Shown piece by piece: positions 9,483 to 25,258 of a stretch of 64,000 nt of DNA (position 1 is the first letter of the stretch; each line of letters opens with the position of its first letter). A program made the translations under genes and the position numbers. Origin of the DNA: Hypholoma sublateritium FD-334 SS-4 (lineage: Eukaryota; Basidiomycota; Agaricomycetes; Agaricales; Strophariaceae); contig KN817521.1 in assembly GCA_000827495.1 (NCBI GenBank), forward strand, positions 434,001 to 498,000, written 5' to 3'. A model generated the notes under the pieces. It did not search any database and was not told the DNA's origin. It worked only from the letters and a program-made list of their open reading frames with translations.

Positions 9483-12400
9483 TCAATATTCACTGCTATC
9501 CGACTCGCTACCCATATCCATGGCCAGCGTTCGAACGTCATCGTAGCTGTCAATTTGAGCAGTGGAAGGACGCGAACCGTAATATTTCCGAGCAGTGTCA
9601 CTTTGGGCTGGAATAAGAGACACTTGGCCGTCCATATAATGAACCCAGAGCGGCCGATGGGCGGCACGAATATCTGAGGATGTATAATGTTCGCAGTAGT
9701 CCTCGTTCAGAATTGGAGATTCGACATCGTGCCTAGTAAACCACATAAGAAAGAGTACAACCAGACAATTATAACGAACTTGCTTGTCTCGGATATGAGC
9801 TTTCAATTCAGCGAATTGACGCGGTCCCTTTTCGCTCTCCGTATCGATGCAATGCATACACACCCATACGGGGGTAACATTGATTTTGAGCTCATTTTCG
9901 GCGTCCATGATATCTTTGCCTAATTCATTCGCGCTCAGCTTGATGATAGATTCCACCTGGTAATGTTGGTCCTCAAAATGCCTAACCTGGTGAATGGAAT
10001 CATTTAGATAGATACATTGACATGAATAAGTATAAAAACAGAATTTGATGCTCACCATTGCACGCCATTCGAAGAGGCCGACCTCAACAGGCCTACCGGG
10101 TGCAAGACTGCTCCTCCCGCTGCTGCGACCGCCTTCTTCGTCATCGCTCCCCTCGTGAAAGTCGCTGAACTCGCCAAAGTCGTCGCCCTCGCCATAACTG
10201 CATTCGCCATCGGTACTTCCCTCGCCATCGTTACTCTCGCCATCATTACTCCCCTCGTCGATGTCACAGGCCCCGCCAATATCTCTGGCCTCACCACTAC
10301 CACCGCACTTGCCGTTATCCCTGGCCCCGTCTTTATTGTTGTCGGTTTCCTTGTTTAAGGATTGAGCCTGCTTTTTGCGCCTCAACTTCAAACATATCTC
10401 GCACACAAAGCGAAGATTCAACTTGTCCATGTCGTCAGATGTGGCCGACGCAGGATCCAAACCAGCGGTCTTGACAACAGCTTCTGCCTTCGTGCTGATA
10501 TGCACGTTATGTTGCAAATAGTTGGTCCACACCCGTCTTTCCTTCGAGTTGGCACGCCCAAGATACGTCGTAGGATCGCGCGTCTCCACTGTTCGTGACG
10601 GAAAAAGATCCCATTCGTCGAAGTGATAATACGGCCCGCGCGTGAGGCACGGAAAATGTCCCATGACTTGAGGATAGAAGAGAAGCCTGCTCGCTCCGCG
10701 GGACCTGTTGCATCCATAGTCTAGGTCTAAGCCCAAAGCCCAAGCGTAACCGGCCATGCCAGAGTCGTCTTTGGGATTGCAATGTTGGCATTCGAACACA
10801 GTGGCAGCTAAATTAAATTTGGCAGCTGCCTCTTCGTCTGACATCTTGGGTGTTTCGGACTTCTTGGGCGGCAGACCCATTAATTCCTCGTAGTCGGACT
10901 CGCAATACGCATCGTAGTCAGGGTACCCGACACTCCTCTTCACACGTTCTTTCATTTTCACAACTTCAGTTAGCTGACCGTCAATTTGTTTACGCCATTC
11001 CGCAAAAAGCTCTGGAAGCAAAGGAAGAATGTTCGCAAATGTCGATGCGGAAACTTGGACGTTGGCGGGCAAGTCCACTATTTCTTGAATCGGTGGGAAT
11101 TTGCAGTAGTCGGGGGGTTCAGGGAAACATTGACGCTCGGGATGGTTTGATACTTTGAACTTCCTTATAACATCCATAGCAATGCTTTTGCGTGTCAATT
11201 TCAGAGCCTTGTAATCTCGCTCGAGGCGCTTGGCCTTCATCTTTTCCATAAAGTGGAGAATTTCTGACCGTATATGCGCCCACACTGGAAAATTGATTGA
11301 GCGCAAATTATAAAAATAATGTCACTCCTGACCTTTGTCAGTAAGCCGTTGTGGTCGGTTGACAAGTTTGTGATCTGCAAGGGAATCCGGATGCCGAATG
11401 TGTTCGACTTCATCACCCAGACCAAGCTCCTCGAGTTTGCGTACTATTCTATTCGGAGGTCAATGACTTTGCTATGAGAGAATACTGTTCAGATGTGACT
11501 TACGCGGCTTTCCTATCTTGCTTGAGTTGCTGGATTTCTTCGCTGCGATTTAACGTTTGCAGTCTTTCCCAAGCTTGACAACGATGAGCATGCTGAACAA
11601 AAGCTTGAGTTCAAGTTATAATGAAATGAATATATAGCCAAACTTCTTGTATTTGCTTGACAAGTTCTTTCCTATCCATGATGTAAGTTCTTTTTTCCTC
11701 GACAGTACTGAGCCGAGAGTAGGCCTTCTCCGTCGCATCATAATCAGCCTTCAGACAGCAAGTAGTATTACGTTCTGGTAAAGACGAGGTCATTGTCGCT
11801 CCCCGTCTAGCAAGAAAGAGGCACTTACTGCCATTCCGAGTTGGGACTAGTGACAATAAAGACATGGAGCCCATGGTGGGGTTTGTCAAAGTGATATCAT
11901 GGCGCAATGACATTTTGTAGTATGCGGGGGTCTGCAACAAGCTAGCGACGTAATTTTGTATCGTTATTTTTCAAAGAGCCGCGAACAGAACAGATAAACT
12001 TACTGTTGCAGGGAGCATTTCTGGCACATACGTACTCTGAACAACCATTCTATATTTGGCGTACGTGTTAGGCAAAACTGTGAAAATGTAAGCGGCCGTT
12101 CTTTTTTTCTGTGAAAGTAAAGCAAATGTTTACATGGCAGTGCGGCGAAAACACAAGGTTCGCCCAAGCAGGTTCAGTCATTCCTTGGGGACATTCAGGT
12201 AAGCCGGATATCCTCTGCAAGGCGTCTTTCCACACAGAGAGAGAAACAGATCGATTGAGCAGCAGCCTCCTGAAATCTTTATTTGTCCTCGAGAGTTTGA
12301 TGAGATCCGTGGGCTCAAGTTCTCTGAATATCTAGTAATTCTGTAAGATCGTACCATGTGAAAGTACACGCAGGCGATGACTTACCTCCAGGAGAATATC

Positions 12401-12757
12401 AAGGGGCATCGAAGGTAGCTCCGATAACTTTGAAACTCGACCGCGTCTTTGAGTTGTCTTGCTCTCAGCCACCGATGTTCCGGAGGCATCCTTAGTCTTT
12501 GCAACTTTGCGCCTTTTGGAGCCGAGTTCATTATTTGACGATTCATTCAAAGAGGGTGGTTCCGATGTAGACGCTTCGCCACTAGGTTTCGAAGCCTTGG
12601 CTCTGCTGCGCCTCTTGCCAACGGTCGCTTGCGTAGATTGGGTCTGCGCATTGGTTAGAGTAACATCGCCAGGCGCACAGTCAACGCCGCCAACAATCAT
12701 ATTGTCAGCAAGCTGAGCACTTTCATTGGCCGGGGGAGGTATGGATTCTGGGTTCAT
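9483..12757 (-). CDS. F-box protein with CxxC-rich C-terminal region
   Basis: A multi-exon minus-strand gene; every junction I followed keeps frame with GT-AG. The N-terminus is disordered and basic and contains KRRSRAKASK. The F-box follows (LSELPSMPLDILLE joined to IFRELEPTDLIKLSRTNKDF; that intron ends in ...ATTACTAG). A cysteine motif, MCQKCSL, comes next, then a long helical middle (WAHIRSEILHFMEKMKAKRL), CQHCNP, CEICLKLRRK, an acidic Asp/Glu/Gly tract with near-repeats of DGE and EGS, and a last Cys/His cluster, CMHCIDTESE with AHIRD. The paired cysteines suggest zinc binding. This architecture recurs in uncharacterised Agaricomycete F-box proteins, likely SCF adaptors. The start at 12757 (MNPESIPPP) is chosen over upstream in-frame ATGs at 12859 and near 12814. 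It is divergent from importin-9 across 358 bp. Confidence 0.75.
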
Positions 12758-13115
12758 GAGGACGTTGTGGTAGTGGTTAAAGGATAGGGGCACAATATGA
12801 TGGGCTAGGGCCATACGGCCTATTATGTTTGTCGGATCACAAAAATTGTACATTAGCACGTGTGGTATTTACAACCAACAGCAACCAACTCAAAAAAATC
12901 TGAATATGCTCGTTCGACGTTGGCTGAGCATTTTGAAAGCGAACCGTCTGTTTCAGTTTGCGCCCGCTTGCGCACAGTTTAGGCCGCCGCACAGCTACCG
13001 CCGCGTAGTTTAACCAAAAACGCGTCGCGCACGTGATGTGAACTGTTACACGCGTTACAACATGCAGTTGAAGCAAAGTTGAAGCTCGAAGCCTCGAACT
13101 TAATCTACTACCGCG
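12758..13115. promoter_or_regulatory. Divergent promoter region, F-box gene / importin-9
   Basis: 358 bases separate two divergently oriented start codons. No clear TATA box is visible. The importin side is moderately GC-rich. Regulation of both genes from this block is inferred from the layout. Confidence 0.4.
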
Positions 13116-16100
13116 ATGGCAACGTCGGAAGTTGCGCAATGCCTTCGTGCTACCCTCAGTCCGGACACAAACACTCGCGTCGCAGCAGAACTCTCCCTCT
13201 CTGAACTCTTTACACGCTTAGGCGCGTTATATTGTCTTGTTCAAGAGATTGTGTCCTCATAATTCCGACCATCTAGATGTCGGAATCTCCCTTTCGCATT
13301 TGATACTCTCCAACGAGGCCGATATGTCGCTGAGACAGATGAGTGTCTGCCCTATATGATTTGGACTTTTGTCCTGAGACTGTGATATCACTCGGCCAGC
13401 ATCGCGCTGCGCAAGTATGTCAGAGAAAGGTGGTCCCCATACTTTTCAAGCTTTAAAGGTTCTGCCCCCTCACTTGAAGTACGCCACGCTGTTTTGCCTC
13501 GAACTATGTGTCTAATGCCGAGTACATAGATCAAATCTCAAGTGAGAGAGGCTGTATTTCGTGGACTTTCAGATGAGAACAGAAAAATACGCTCGCTTTC
13601 GGTATGTATTGATTTCCTCATTGCTGATCTCCTTTGACGGGATCTTAGGCGCATACATTGTCTTCTATTGCCAATTGCGATTGGCCAGATGAATATCCGG
13701 ATCTCCTCACATCCCTCATAGGCTTGCTATCGTCGGGATCCTCGGCGTCCGTTCATGGGGCAATGCAGGTCTTCACAGAATTCATCAAGTCGGACCTCAC
13801 CGAAGATCAAATTCTCCCCGTCCTACGTGAACTACTTCCTGTCTTGCTTCAAATCCTGGGCTCTTCTCAGGTATGGAATTTTCGTTTGCACTATGTTCCC
13901 ACCTGGCTCATAATAGTAGTCTCATTCGGCGCCAACCCGCGCGCGTACCGTCTCTGTTTTCCGACAATGTGTAACTGCCTTATTCATGGTCAAAGATCAG
14001 CACCCTCAAGCTGTAAAGGAAGCTATTGCATCGGTTTTACCGGTCTGGTTGGAGGCTTTCAAGGTTCTGCTAAATATCGACCCATTGCAGGATGTGGCCG
14101 ACCCTTCCAACTGGGATGGCTTGACAGTACGGATCCAGATCTTCAAGGTAAATTTGTATAGCAATCAAAACCCATGTGACTGATGTTCAAACAGACCCTA
14201 GATACCCTCCATACTTCGTTCCCTCGAGCCCTTGTACCATATCTACCAGACCTCCTTTCGGCGTCACTTGAACATCTACGCGTTCTTTACCCTATATTTT
14301 CTACATATTGTCTATCAGCATCTGAATCAGCCCCAAGCACCTCGGAAGATGAAACTCTCGAATTGCCCCAACTGCTCTGTCCGATCATCGATTTACTGGC
14401 TGCCGTTGTGAGAGGGGGGAGAGCTCGTGACTGGGTGGTACACGAGAATATTTTGCCATTGGTTTCTTCTATCTTTGCATTTGTTCAAATGACAGATGAA
14501 GATGTAAAAGCTTTTATCTTGAAGCTGTTTCGTTACAGCTCACTTTCTTGCTAGGTAGAGACATGGGCCAACAACGCCAATATATTTGTGGCACAGGAAG
14601 AAGATGAAACTCAACCTTATAGCGTTCGAGTGGCTGGCTTCGATCTTTTGGGTGTACGTCGCATCCTGCTGTTCACCTTGATCATGCCTATTAACAGTTT
14701 GTCAGTCTCTGATAGAAAGAGCTCCATTGCAAACCACGCAATCTATTCAGGTTAACATTCAACAAGTCATTGTTTCTTCCGAAGGCCTGCGAAATGCTGG
14801 AAATGAAGATTGGTAGGTGGAGCCTTTCTCTTAATCTGACAAAATCCTGACCGACTATTCAAAATAGGTGGAGGGCTCTAGAGGCCGCGCTCGCCGCCGT
14901 CGGTTCCCAGTCAGAATCTATTCTGGATTGCATCGAGGATGAACAAGAATCTGGGCGGCCAAAGCCTATCGATATCGATTACTTACTCGCGAACATCATC
15001 CCGCCTGTCCTAAACGTTCCAGGTGAGCTTCTTGTAGCCCACCGAGTGATCAGAGCTGATACTCTCGCCAGAATACCCCTTCCTCCAAGGCCGAGGATTT
15101 GTATTCGCCAGCCAATATGCAAAAGTATTGCCTCTTCAATCAGCAGGACATTATTTAAATGCCGCGATCCAAGTTCTCGAATCAAATGAGGCTGGTGTTC
15201 CCGTCAAAATATCAGCCGTGAAAGCTGTACATAAGTAAGCGCTCTTGGCATTACAATCTCTGCCATTCTGATTCGGCGCAGTTTCTGTCAAGGAGGTGAA
15301 GATTCTGCACTAATCCCTTTTGCACATCGAATCTCGCAAGATCTCGGACCTTTCTTACTCATTACCTCTGATGATACACTCTCGCTTGTGCTGGAAACTT
15401 TATCGGTTGTCCTGGAAGTCCACCAAGGAAAATGGCTGACAGCTGAACTTGCCCAGTCATTAATTTCCGCCGTTCTCGAAGTTTGGAGCAAGAACAACAA
15501 AGGTCAGAGAAATGGCAATAATCCTTAATTCCAATAAATTCTGACATGCGCCTGGCAGACCCTATCTTTATTTCCATTCTGGTTGACATCTTTGAGAACC
15601 TTGCATCTTCTCCCAAGGAAGGGATTTACGAGACGGTGGTCAAACAATCTTTGCCCATCCTCAGCAATGCAATTATCTCCGCGAAGAAGGATGAGTCATG
15701 GGTTGCTGGGTCTGCTATTGATCTTGTCAGCAGTCTTGTTCAGGGTGCAGCTGAAGACCGCCTTGGGGAAGGTTTCTTCGGACTTCTGGGACCTAACTTG
15801 TTCTCATGTTTGGCGACAGCAGAGGACAGAGATGTGTTACAGGTGAATTTGAAATATTTTAGACTGAAGACATTCTAATACTGCTATAGAGCGGTATCTC
15901 GTGCCTCACGCTTATCATCCGAAAAGATTGCAATCAGCTGGTTTCGTGGACTGATCCTGATGGAAGGACTGGTATTGAATGGGTCCTCATTCTTGTCGCG
16001 CAAATCCTTCAGAGTCAGGATGAATCTGGTGGACTGCAAATTGGAGACCTGATCATCCACCTGCTCAGAAAGGCGGGCGAATCCGTTCTTCCCGTCCTCG

Positions 16101-17115
16101 CTGACCTGTTGCGCGCTATGGCTTCTCGAATGACTACCGCCAAAACTGCAACTTTCCTCCAATCTCTCGTTATTCCTTTCGCTTTTCTGATAAATAACCA
16201 AAGGGATACTGTGCTCACCCTTTTGGAGTCAATGGATATTGATGGGCGAAGTGCACTTGATATTCTCCTACAGACCTGGTGCGAAAACGCTGAAACATTC
16301 CAGGGCTTTTGGCCTTCTCGTGTCAGTACATTAGCCTTGACGCAGCTTCTGATTTCTGGTCGCCCAAGCGTGAAGAATTTAGTCGTCAAGGGAGATATAA
16401 TTATTGATCAATCAACCAAGAACAGTGAGTATCTCTCTTTAGGTTTGCTATGTCTCTATGATACTTATACACGCAGTTATCATGACACGTTCGAGAACAA
16501 AGACGAGTATGCATATTGCATCGGAATTCGACTCAGCGTGTTCTTTGTCTCTAATCTTTCTGTGCCTTTTTAGCACCCCATCAATTCACCTCAATCCCAT
16601 TCCCAGTCAAGGCTTTGAAAATCATTCTCCACGACGTTCAGTCGGGTGGAGAAGCGGCCAGTATGTCTGCTCAAGGAGGCGCTTTCAATGTCGATTCAGA
16701 CGACGGCGTAAGTCTCATGGTAATCTGTACCCTATATCTTTTTCATGCGCTTGCTTCCAGGACGATGAGTGGTCAGAAGTACCAGGGGAGCAGGGATCTC
16801 GCAAGGACGACGAATTCGCCTATCTCTCGGATCTCATTGGGCCCAAAGGCATGGCATTTGACAACGACGAAGTTTTGGATAGTAATGACGACGAGGACCT
16901 TCAAAACGATCCCGTCTCCCAGATGGACATGCAGGTAAGGCGATCTCTCTCTCGGAAATGCATCGCATTAAATTCACTCGGGTATATAGGATCATCTCTT
17001 TAGCTTCTTGCGTGACTGCGCTGCTCATAACACGAACAATTTCGGCGCCATTGTAGATGAACTGACGCCGGAAGAGATGATTGTGGTCCGTCGCATCGTC
17101 GGCAGCGAACACTAG
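13116..17115 (+). CDS. KAP114: Importin-9 / karyopherin Kap114
   Basis: A long HEAT-repeat nuclear import receptor; the family carries histones, TBP and other basic cargo through nuclear pores. Exons assemble to roughly 1,000 residues. The N-terminus is MATSEVAQCLRATLS. The importin-beta region includes IALRKYVRERWSPYF and HTLSSIANCDWPDEYPDLLT, followed by FTEFIKSDLTEDQILPVLRE. Late in the protein come an acidic loop (DSNDDEDLQND) and the C-terminal FLRDCAAHNTNNF, matching the importin-9 end. A 30-nt microexon (16477-16506) encodes the conserved IIMTRSRTK segment. The first intron (13234-13276, 43 nt) has a weak GTCTTG donor and is the least certain junction. The second keeps the frame only as AT-AC (see its own entry). 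Other junctions are GT-AG. Confidence 0.88.
13339..13391 (+). other. AT-AC intron in the importin-9 gene
   Basis: A 53-nt intron starting ATGAGT and ending ATATCAC. Removing it joins CTG AGA CAG to TCG GCC AGC ATC GCG, giving LRQSASIALRKYV in the importin N-terminal domain. The nearest GT-AG alternatives (13343-13399 and 13345-13399) shift frame and run into stops. The donor is the U2 consensus GTGAGT with G1 changed to A; no U12-type ATATCCTT donor is present. Confidence 0.7.
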
Positions 17116-17953
17116 CGCCTGTGATAGTACTTTCAATGGCCTAGAATGCGTACATGCAGCTATGGACGGAGATTTGGTTTTTTGATTCGGTTGCCCTAAT
17201 ATTAGATTCTAATCTCCACTACGAATTGCAAAAATGTGGAGAATTCCCCGCAAATAGCTTTGTAACCGGGTCCAAATAAGGAGGATGTTGACCTCCAGAG
17301 GAAACCTGGCCTATCCCGCACCATAAGTGAAAGTCCGTTCACAGCCAAAGATAGAAATAACTACTATAAGTAGATTATCATCCCACGGTCTTCTAATGCA
17401 AACACCCCCAGCGACAAGAACTCTTGTATCGATCTTATTATTGTCGCAACCTACGATATTTCGGAGCTTGATACTGCTTCTCTGAGTAAATAATGGAATC
17501 CGAAGCAGCCCCGAGCTGAAGTACTGAGTGCGAAACCTCATCGACTCAGGAGTCAGATCCACGAAAGCGAGAGGTATGTGCCAAAGGCGTACAGTGCAAA
17601 GTAGATAACCAGTGCATAATGTTGGCACAATGTCGGATTGAAATCCTATATGTTCCTATAGATTTCGCGCGAACACCAAGCCCACAATTTTGGTGAAAAA
17701 TTCTCTCGTCATAGATTAGATTTTAATCCGAATTTGTCGCACATAATCTCTTGAATTTATCGTTCCGTTTATGTACATGCTTGTAGGGCTTTGTCAAGGC
17801 TTCGTAGGGTTGCGAAAGAAAGAACATCTCTGGAACAAGCAAGTCAGCGGACTCGGACATGATAATAACCGTGGGAACGTTCTAATTGCGCATGTAGAAT
17901 TTTCCTCGTCAGTTCAAAGTAACGCTTTTTGAATCGCCCTACAATCTGAGGCT
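17116..17953. other. 838-bp intergenic stretch upstream of NOG2
   Basis: No gene recognised on either strand. Short pieces resemble each other loosely (AGATTCTAATC near 17211 and AGATTTTAATCC near 17718), but no terminal inverted repeat or target duplication could be defined. Confidence 0.4.
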
Positions 17954-20340
17954 ATGGCTCCCACAAAGAAGACTGCTTCTCAGTCAAAGACGAGGTCGTC
18001 TTCATCCTCGGGTGTCTCACTGGCCAAAGTCAAGGGAGAGAACTTTTACCGCGATGCAAAGAAGGTCAATCGCCTCAAAATGTTGACCGGCGGCAAGGCC
18101 GTCAGGGACAAGGACGGAAAGATCGTGCAGGCTGCTGCTTTCCAGAAAGGAGAGGATGAAACGAAGCCTGGCCGAGTGCAGCCTGACAAGAGGTGGTTTG
18201 GTGCGTCTGTCTGCTGCCTTGACCACGAAAGCGCAGCGTGCTAAATTCAACGATCTTTAGGAAATACCAGAGTCATTTCTCAGACGGCGTTGGATCACTT
18301 CCGAACGAGCCTCGGCGCGAAGAAGGACGACCCATACTCTGTTCTTCTGAGAAGGAACAAGCTGCCTATGGCGCTCCTCGACGATGCGGCCAACCCGAAT
18401 CTGCAGAAAGTGTGTGCTCTTAGGATATGTTGATGGGAATGATGTCTGACAGCAACTAACCGCATAGCGCCCTCATATTGTTGAGACTGAGCCTTTCTCC
18501 GATACCTTTGGGCCCAAGGCGCAAAGGAAACGCCCAAGGGTCGAAGTGGGTACATTTGAAGAGCTCGGCAAAATGGGTGCTGAGATGGCCGAGGAAGCTG
18601 AAAGTGCAGCGACGCTGGCGGGCAGCCGTATCATTGGTGAGAAATATGTTTGTTATGTCAAATTTAATGTCTAACGTCGTAAATCAGAGCCACTGCAATC
18701 TACTCTCTTTGAACCTCAGACACACGCCGATTTCAACGAACCCATTTATGCCAAAGGAACATCGCGCCGTATTTTCGGCGAGCTCTACAAAGTCATTGAC
18801 TCTTCGGATGTCATCCTACACATCCTCGATGCTCGTGATCCACTGGGTACGATGTGCGAGTCTGTCCTCGAGACTATCAAAAAAGAGAAGTCGCACAAAC
18901 AGGTTGTCCTGGTCATCAATAAGTGCGATCTCGTGCCTAATTGGGTTACCGTAATAACGATATCTTCAAATATCTCCTCTTGTGACTAACGCTGCTACTC
19001 TGTAGGCGAGATATATCAAGCATCTCACACCCCGGTATCCTACCATTGCATTCCACGCTTCCCCCAACCATTCCTTCGGAAAAGGCTCCCTCATCCAACT
19101 ACTACGACAATTTTCGCAACTCCATGCTGACAAGAAGCAAATCTCTGTCGGGTTCATTGGATACCCTAATGTCGGCAAAAGCAGCGTAATTAACACCATC
19201 AAAAGCAGCAAAGTCTGCACCGTCGCTCCAGTACCCGGAGAGACCAAAGTAAGAAATATTGTACTCATATCCATTACACATTCTAATTATTTCCACCGTG
19301 TAGGTGTGGCAATACATCACACTCACAAAACGGATCTACCTTATCGATTGCCCTGGCATTGTACCTGCATCTGCAAACGATAGCCACTCTTCAATCGTCC
19401 TGAAGGGTGTTATCCGAGTGGAAGCTCTGGCAACTCCCTCCGAGCACATTCCCGCTCTCATGGCTCGCGTCAAGCCTATCTATCTATCAAGAACATACGA
19501 CATCCCTCTTCCCAACAAAGACGACATTACAATCGGCTGGGATCCCGAAGACTTCCTTGACAAGCTTGCTCGTAAGAAAGGTCGCTTGCTGAAGCACGGC
19601 GAGCCCGATCTGGACTCAGTCGCGAAAATCATTCTCACTGATTGGGTTCGTGGACGCATTCCTTTCTTTGCTCCGCCGCCCGAGAGATCGGAAGAGCTCA
19701 ACGAAGCGGAGGCCAAGATCAAGAAGAGGAAGGATAATAAAGGCAAAGGGAGGGCAATAGCGCCTGTGGAGGTTCCAGGCGTCAGGCAGAACCTGAAGAC
19801 ATTGATCCAGAAAAACACGTTCCTGCCGGAGGATATTGAGAGGCTAGATGAAGAATTTGAGGGCGTTGAGGAGGAGACAGTGAGCCCAGAAGACGACGCA
19901 GACGAGCCTGTAGAAGTTGAAGAGGCCGAAGAAGAGTTGAAGTGGAATGACGTCTTCGAGGGCGTGGCAGGCTCGTCCGCTGTACAAGATGACGGGAAGA
20001 CAGCTGGGGAGACAGCTGGAGGTGATGTGGATGCCGATGTGGATGCTGATGGTATGCCTTTCACTGTGCGTAACTATTCTGAAGGCTCATCGCTTTTCCC
20101 ACTTCCAGACGACGCCTCGGCCTCCGAGAATGGCACCAAGGAGCCTCGCATGAAGACGAACAAGGTATTTATTTATATGCATCCCTTGCTCCAAATTGGC
20201 ATTGACATCCCGTCCCACAGCGTAAAGCCGCGAATTTCTATACATCGGCAAACGTCAAGAATAAGAGCCGAAAGAAAGCGGCTTTAATGAAATCGCTGCC
20301 TGTCGGCAAAAAAGGAGGAGGCAGGAGTAAGAAAAGCTAG
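17954..20340 (+). CDS. NOG2: Nucleolar GTP-binding protein 2
   Basis: A GTPase of the YlqF/YawG family with circularly permuted motifs, visible here in the order NKCDLVP (G4), GYPNVGKSS (G1), then DCPGIVPA (G3). NOG2 binds pre-60S ribosomal particles in the nucleolus and nucleoplasm and is released before export. The N-terminal NGP1NT region is clear ([19 protein letters not shown], then [17 protein letters not shown]). Seven exons join with GT-AG introns that all keep frame, including GAGACCAAA to GTGTGGCAA across the switch region. After the GTPase domain come the [19 protein letters not shown] segment, an acidic tract (about residues 500-600) and a basic tail ending [10 protein letters not shown]. 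Length and domain order fit the family. The ATG at 17954 is the first in frame. Confidence 0.95.
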
Positions 20341-20590
20341 AGTATGGCATTAGTATGGTACCTGTTTCTCTTCGTACGATGGGGTGGAGGCTCATGGGCT
20401 GGGCTAGTTGTGTATTGGAATGAGATGGTATTTGATAAGAACCGGGTAGGCCTGGACCTTGGGGCTAAGTTGAGTGCAGAGTCGTCGGAGGCATTCGGGA
20501 TTTGATCGGACAAGAAGGCTGGAAGAGACTGGAATCCGCCATTCATCGTGGGAATCTTGCGAACCCTGCTTAAGATTGCGTCGCGATAAC

Positions 20591-20620
20591 TTTCCTTCTC
20601 TTCATCTCCCCCTCCTCATC
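20591..20620 (+). promoter_or_regulatory. Pyrimidine-rich leader of enolase 1
   Basis: The 30 bases before the start codon are nearly all C and T (TTTCCTTCTCTTCATC and so on). CT-rich blocks at this position are typical of highly expressed fungal genes such as glycolytic enzymes. Confidence 0.45.
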
Positions 20621-22272
<1,652 letters not shown>

Positions 22273-22584
22273 ACAGAAGGGTAGCTAACGAGAAGAGAAT
22301 GTATACTGTACTGCTCCTGTTATAGACTAAAGTAAGTGTATCATCGCCTGCAAATCGAATTATTTTGTACAAGCCAATATTTTGATGGGCACTTTGAGTT
22401 ACAAGAAAAACTGCTGAATTGCATTCTATTCGTGCTCCTAAGAATGGTAGGTCGTTAGTTGAGTATATGGGATACCTGTGTCAGCTCATAAAACGTCGCA
22501 TAACCAAAGTGGGGATACCCAAAAGCTCGAGACCTGTTCGAGACAGTCTAGGATTCCGACTCAAGTTGCAGTTCAATTGCAATC

Positions 22585-22592
22585 TATAAATA
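22585..22592 (+). promoter_or_regulatory. TATA box of enolase copy 2
   Basis: TATAAATA lies 71 bases before the ATG at 22663. An earlier ATG at 22611 lies between them, out of frame with the 22663 ATG and in poor context; it could act as a short upstream reading frame. Confidence 0.45.
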
Positions 22593-22662
22593 ACTTTCGC
22601 GCGTCAATATATGCAGTTGAGCTCAGCTCGCGCGGAAAACGACTTTCATCTCCACTATAGCG

Positions 22663-24344
<1,682 letters not shown>

Positions 24345-25258
24345 AATGGATTGTGGCTGTATATGATGATAGTATGTCATGTCGAATAGTACTCGAATGA
24401 GCGCGCAGACCGTAAAACACATAATACGTACTCACTGTATTTGTATCCACAGATTTGAAATAACCCGGATCCATTCCAAGCAGAGACGATTTCCGATGCT
24501 GGCTTGAACGATGCGGGTATATGCGCCCGTCTATGATGGATATTGGTTAGAGCGTCCCGGAATACAGTTGGAGTGGGCAAATTATTATTACTATCATACC
24601 GGAGGTCCCATTGACGTGTCGACATCGACGTACATGCCACCGAGCATTGGTCGTTATGTTTCAGCTATGAGGTACGTACGGGCGTCCCCAGGCAGGCCAG
24701 TATCTGCCAGCATTCATACCAAGATGAGCACCGTTCTCTGCGGGGTGCGATAGGCGAATAAAGGCTGGTGATGGATGGGCACAAGTAACCTCTCCCGGAT
24801 AGCGCATTTGGGATAGTGGTTGGGCATAGCATACGTATTATAACAATAGTTCGGTAGGAGCTATAATTGACACTGGATAGATTGGCATTTGGCTCGGTAC
24901 CTTGAGGCAATCCAGCCGATGTACAGGCCAGACGGTGGTTAAAACTGACAATGGTCAATGATACGCTCTGGATTTGGGTCCAGGAATTTTGTTGAATAGC
25001 AGGCTGGGGGAGATTAGAGGCTCTTAGTGTTGCTGAACAAGCGCGGAAGGTCAAATTAGCGTGCAGAGGAAGCGTATATGCGGTTGAAGTGTGGTGTTAA
25101 GCTCGGAGAAGCTGGCAAGGGTGTATACGTGGAGCATGGCGAGGTACATGGGCGTCTAAGAACACGTGGATGGGGGAGGAGGAGAGGAGCGTGAGAGCGC
25201 GGGTGATTGTCGCGATGGGAATAAATATGAGGCACGACACTTGGCCTCGAGCGTCGAC
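24345..25258. other. 914-bp intergenic stretch between enolase 2 and the Rab-GAP gene
   Basis: No gene recognised. A 129-residue minus-strand frame at 24665-25054 has no conserved motif and no start context worth naming. The last part leads into the TBC-domain gene. Confidence 0.4.

Noticed and set aside
13339..13400. A one-base frameshift in importin-9 instead of an odd intron
   Set aside because: A GT-AG model needs an indel to keep frame, while the AT-AC model needs none and restores the conserved residues exactly. The similar case in TAF2 makes two independent errors less likely.
17171..17740. Possible small inverted-repeat element upstream of NOG2
   Set aside because: The similar pieces are short and imperfect, and no terminal repeats or target duplications could be defined.
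22500..22560. tRNA-like T-arm (CCTGTTCGAGACAG)
   Set aside because: No acceptor, D or anticodon arms can be drawn around it.
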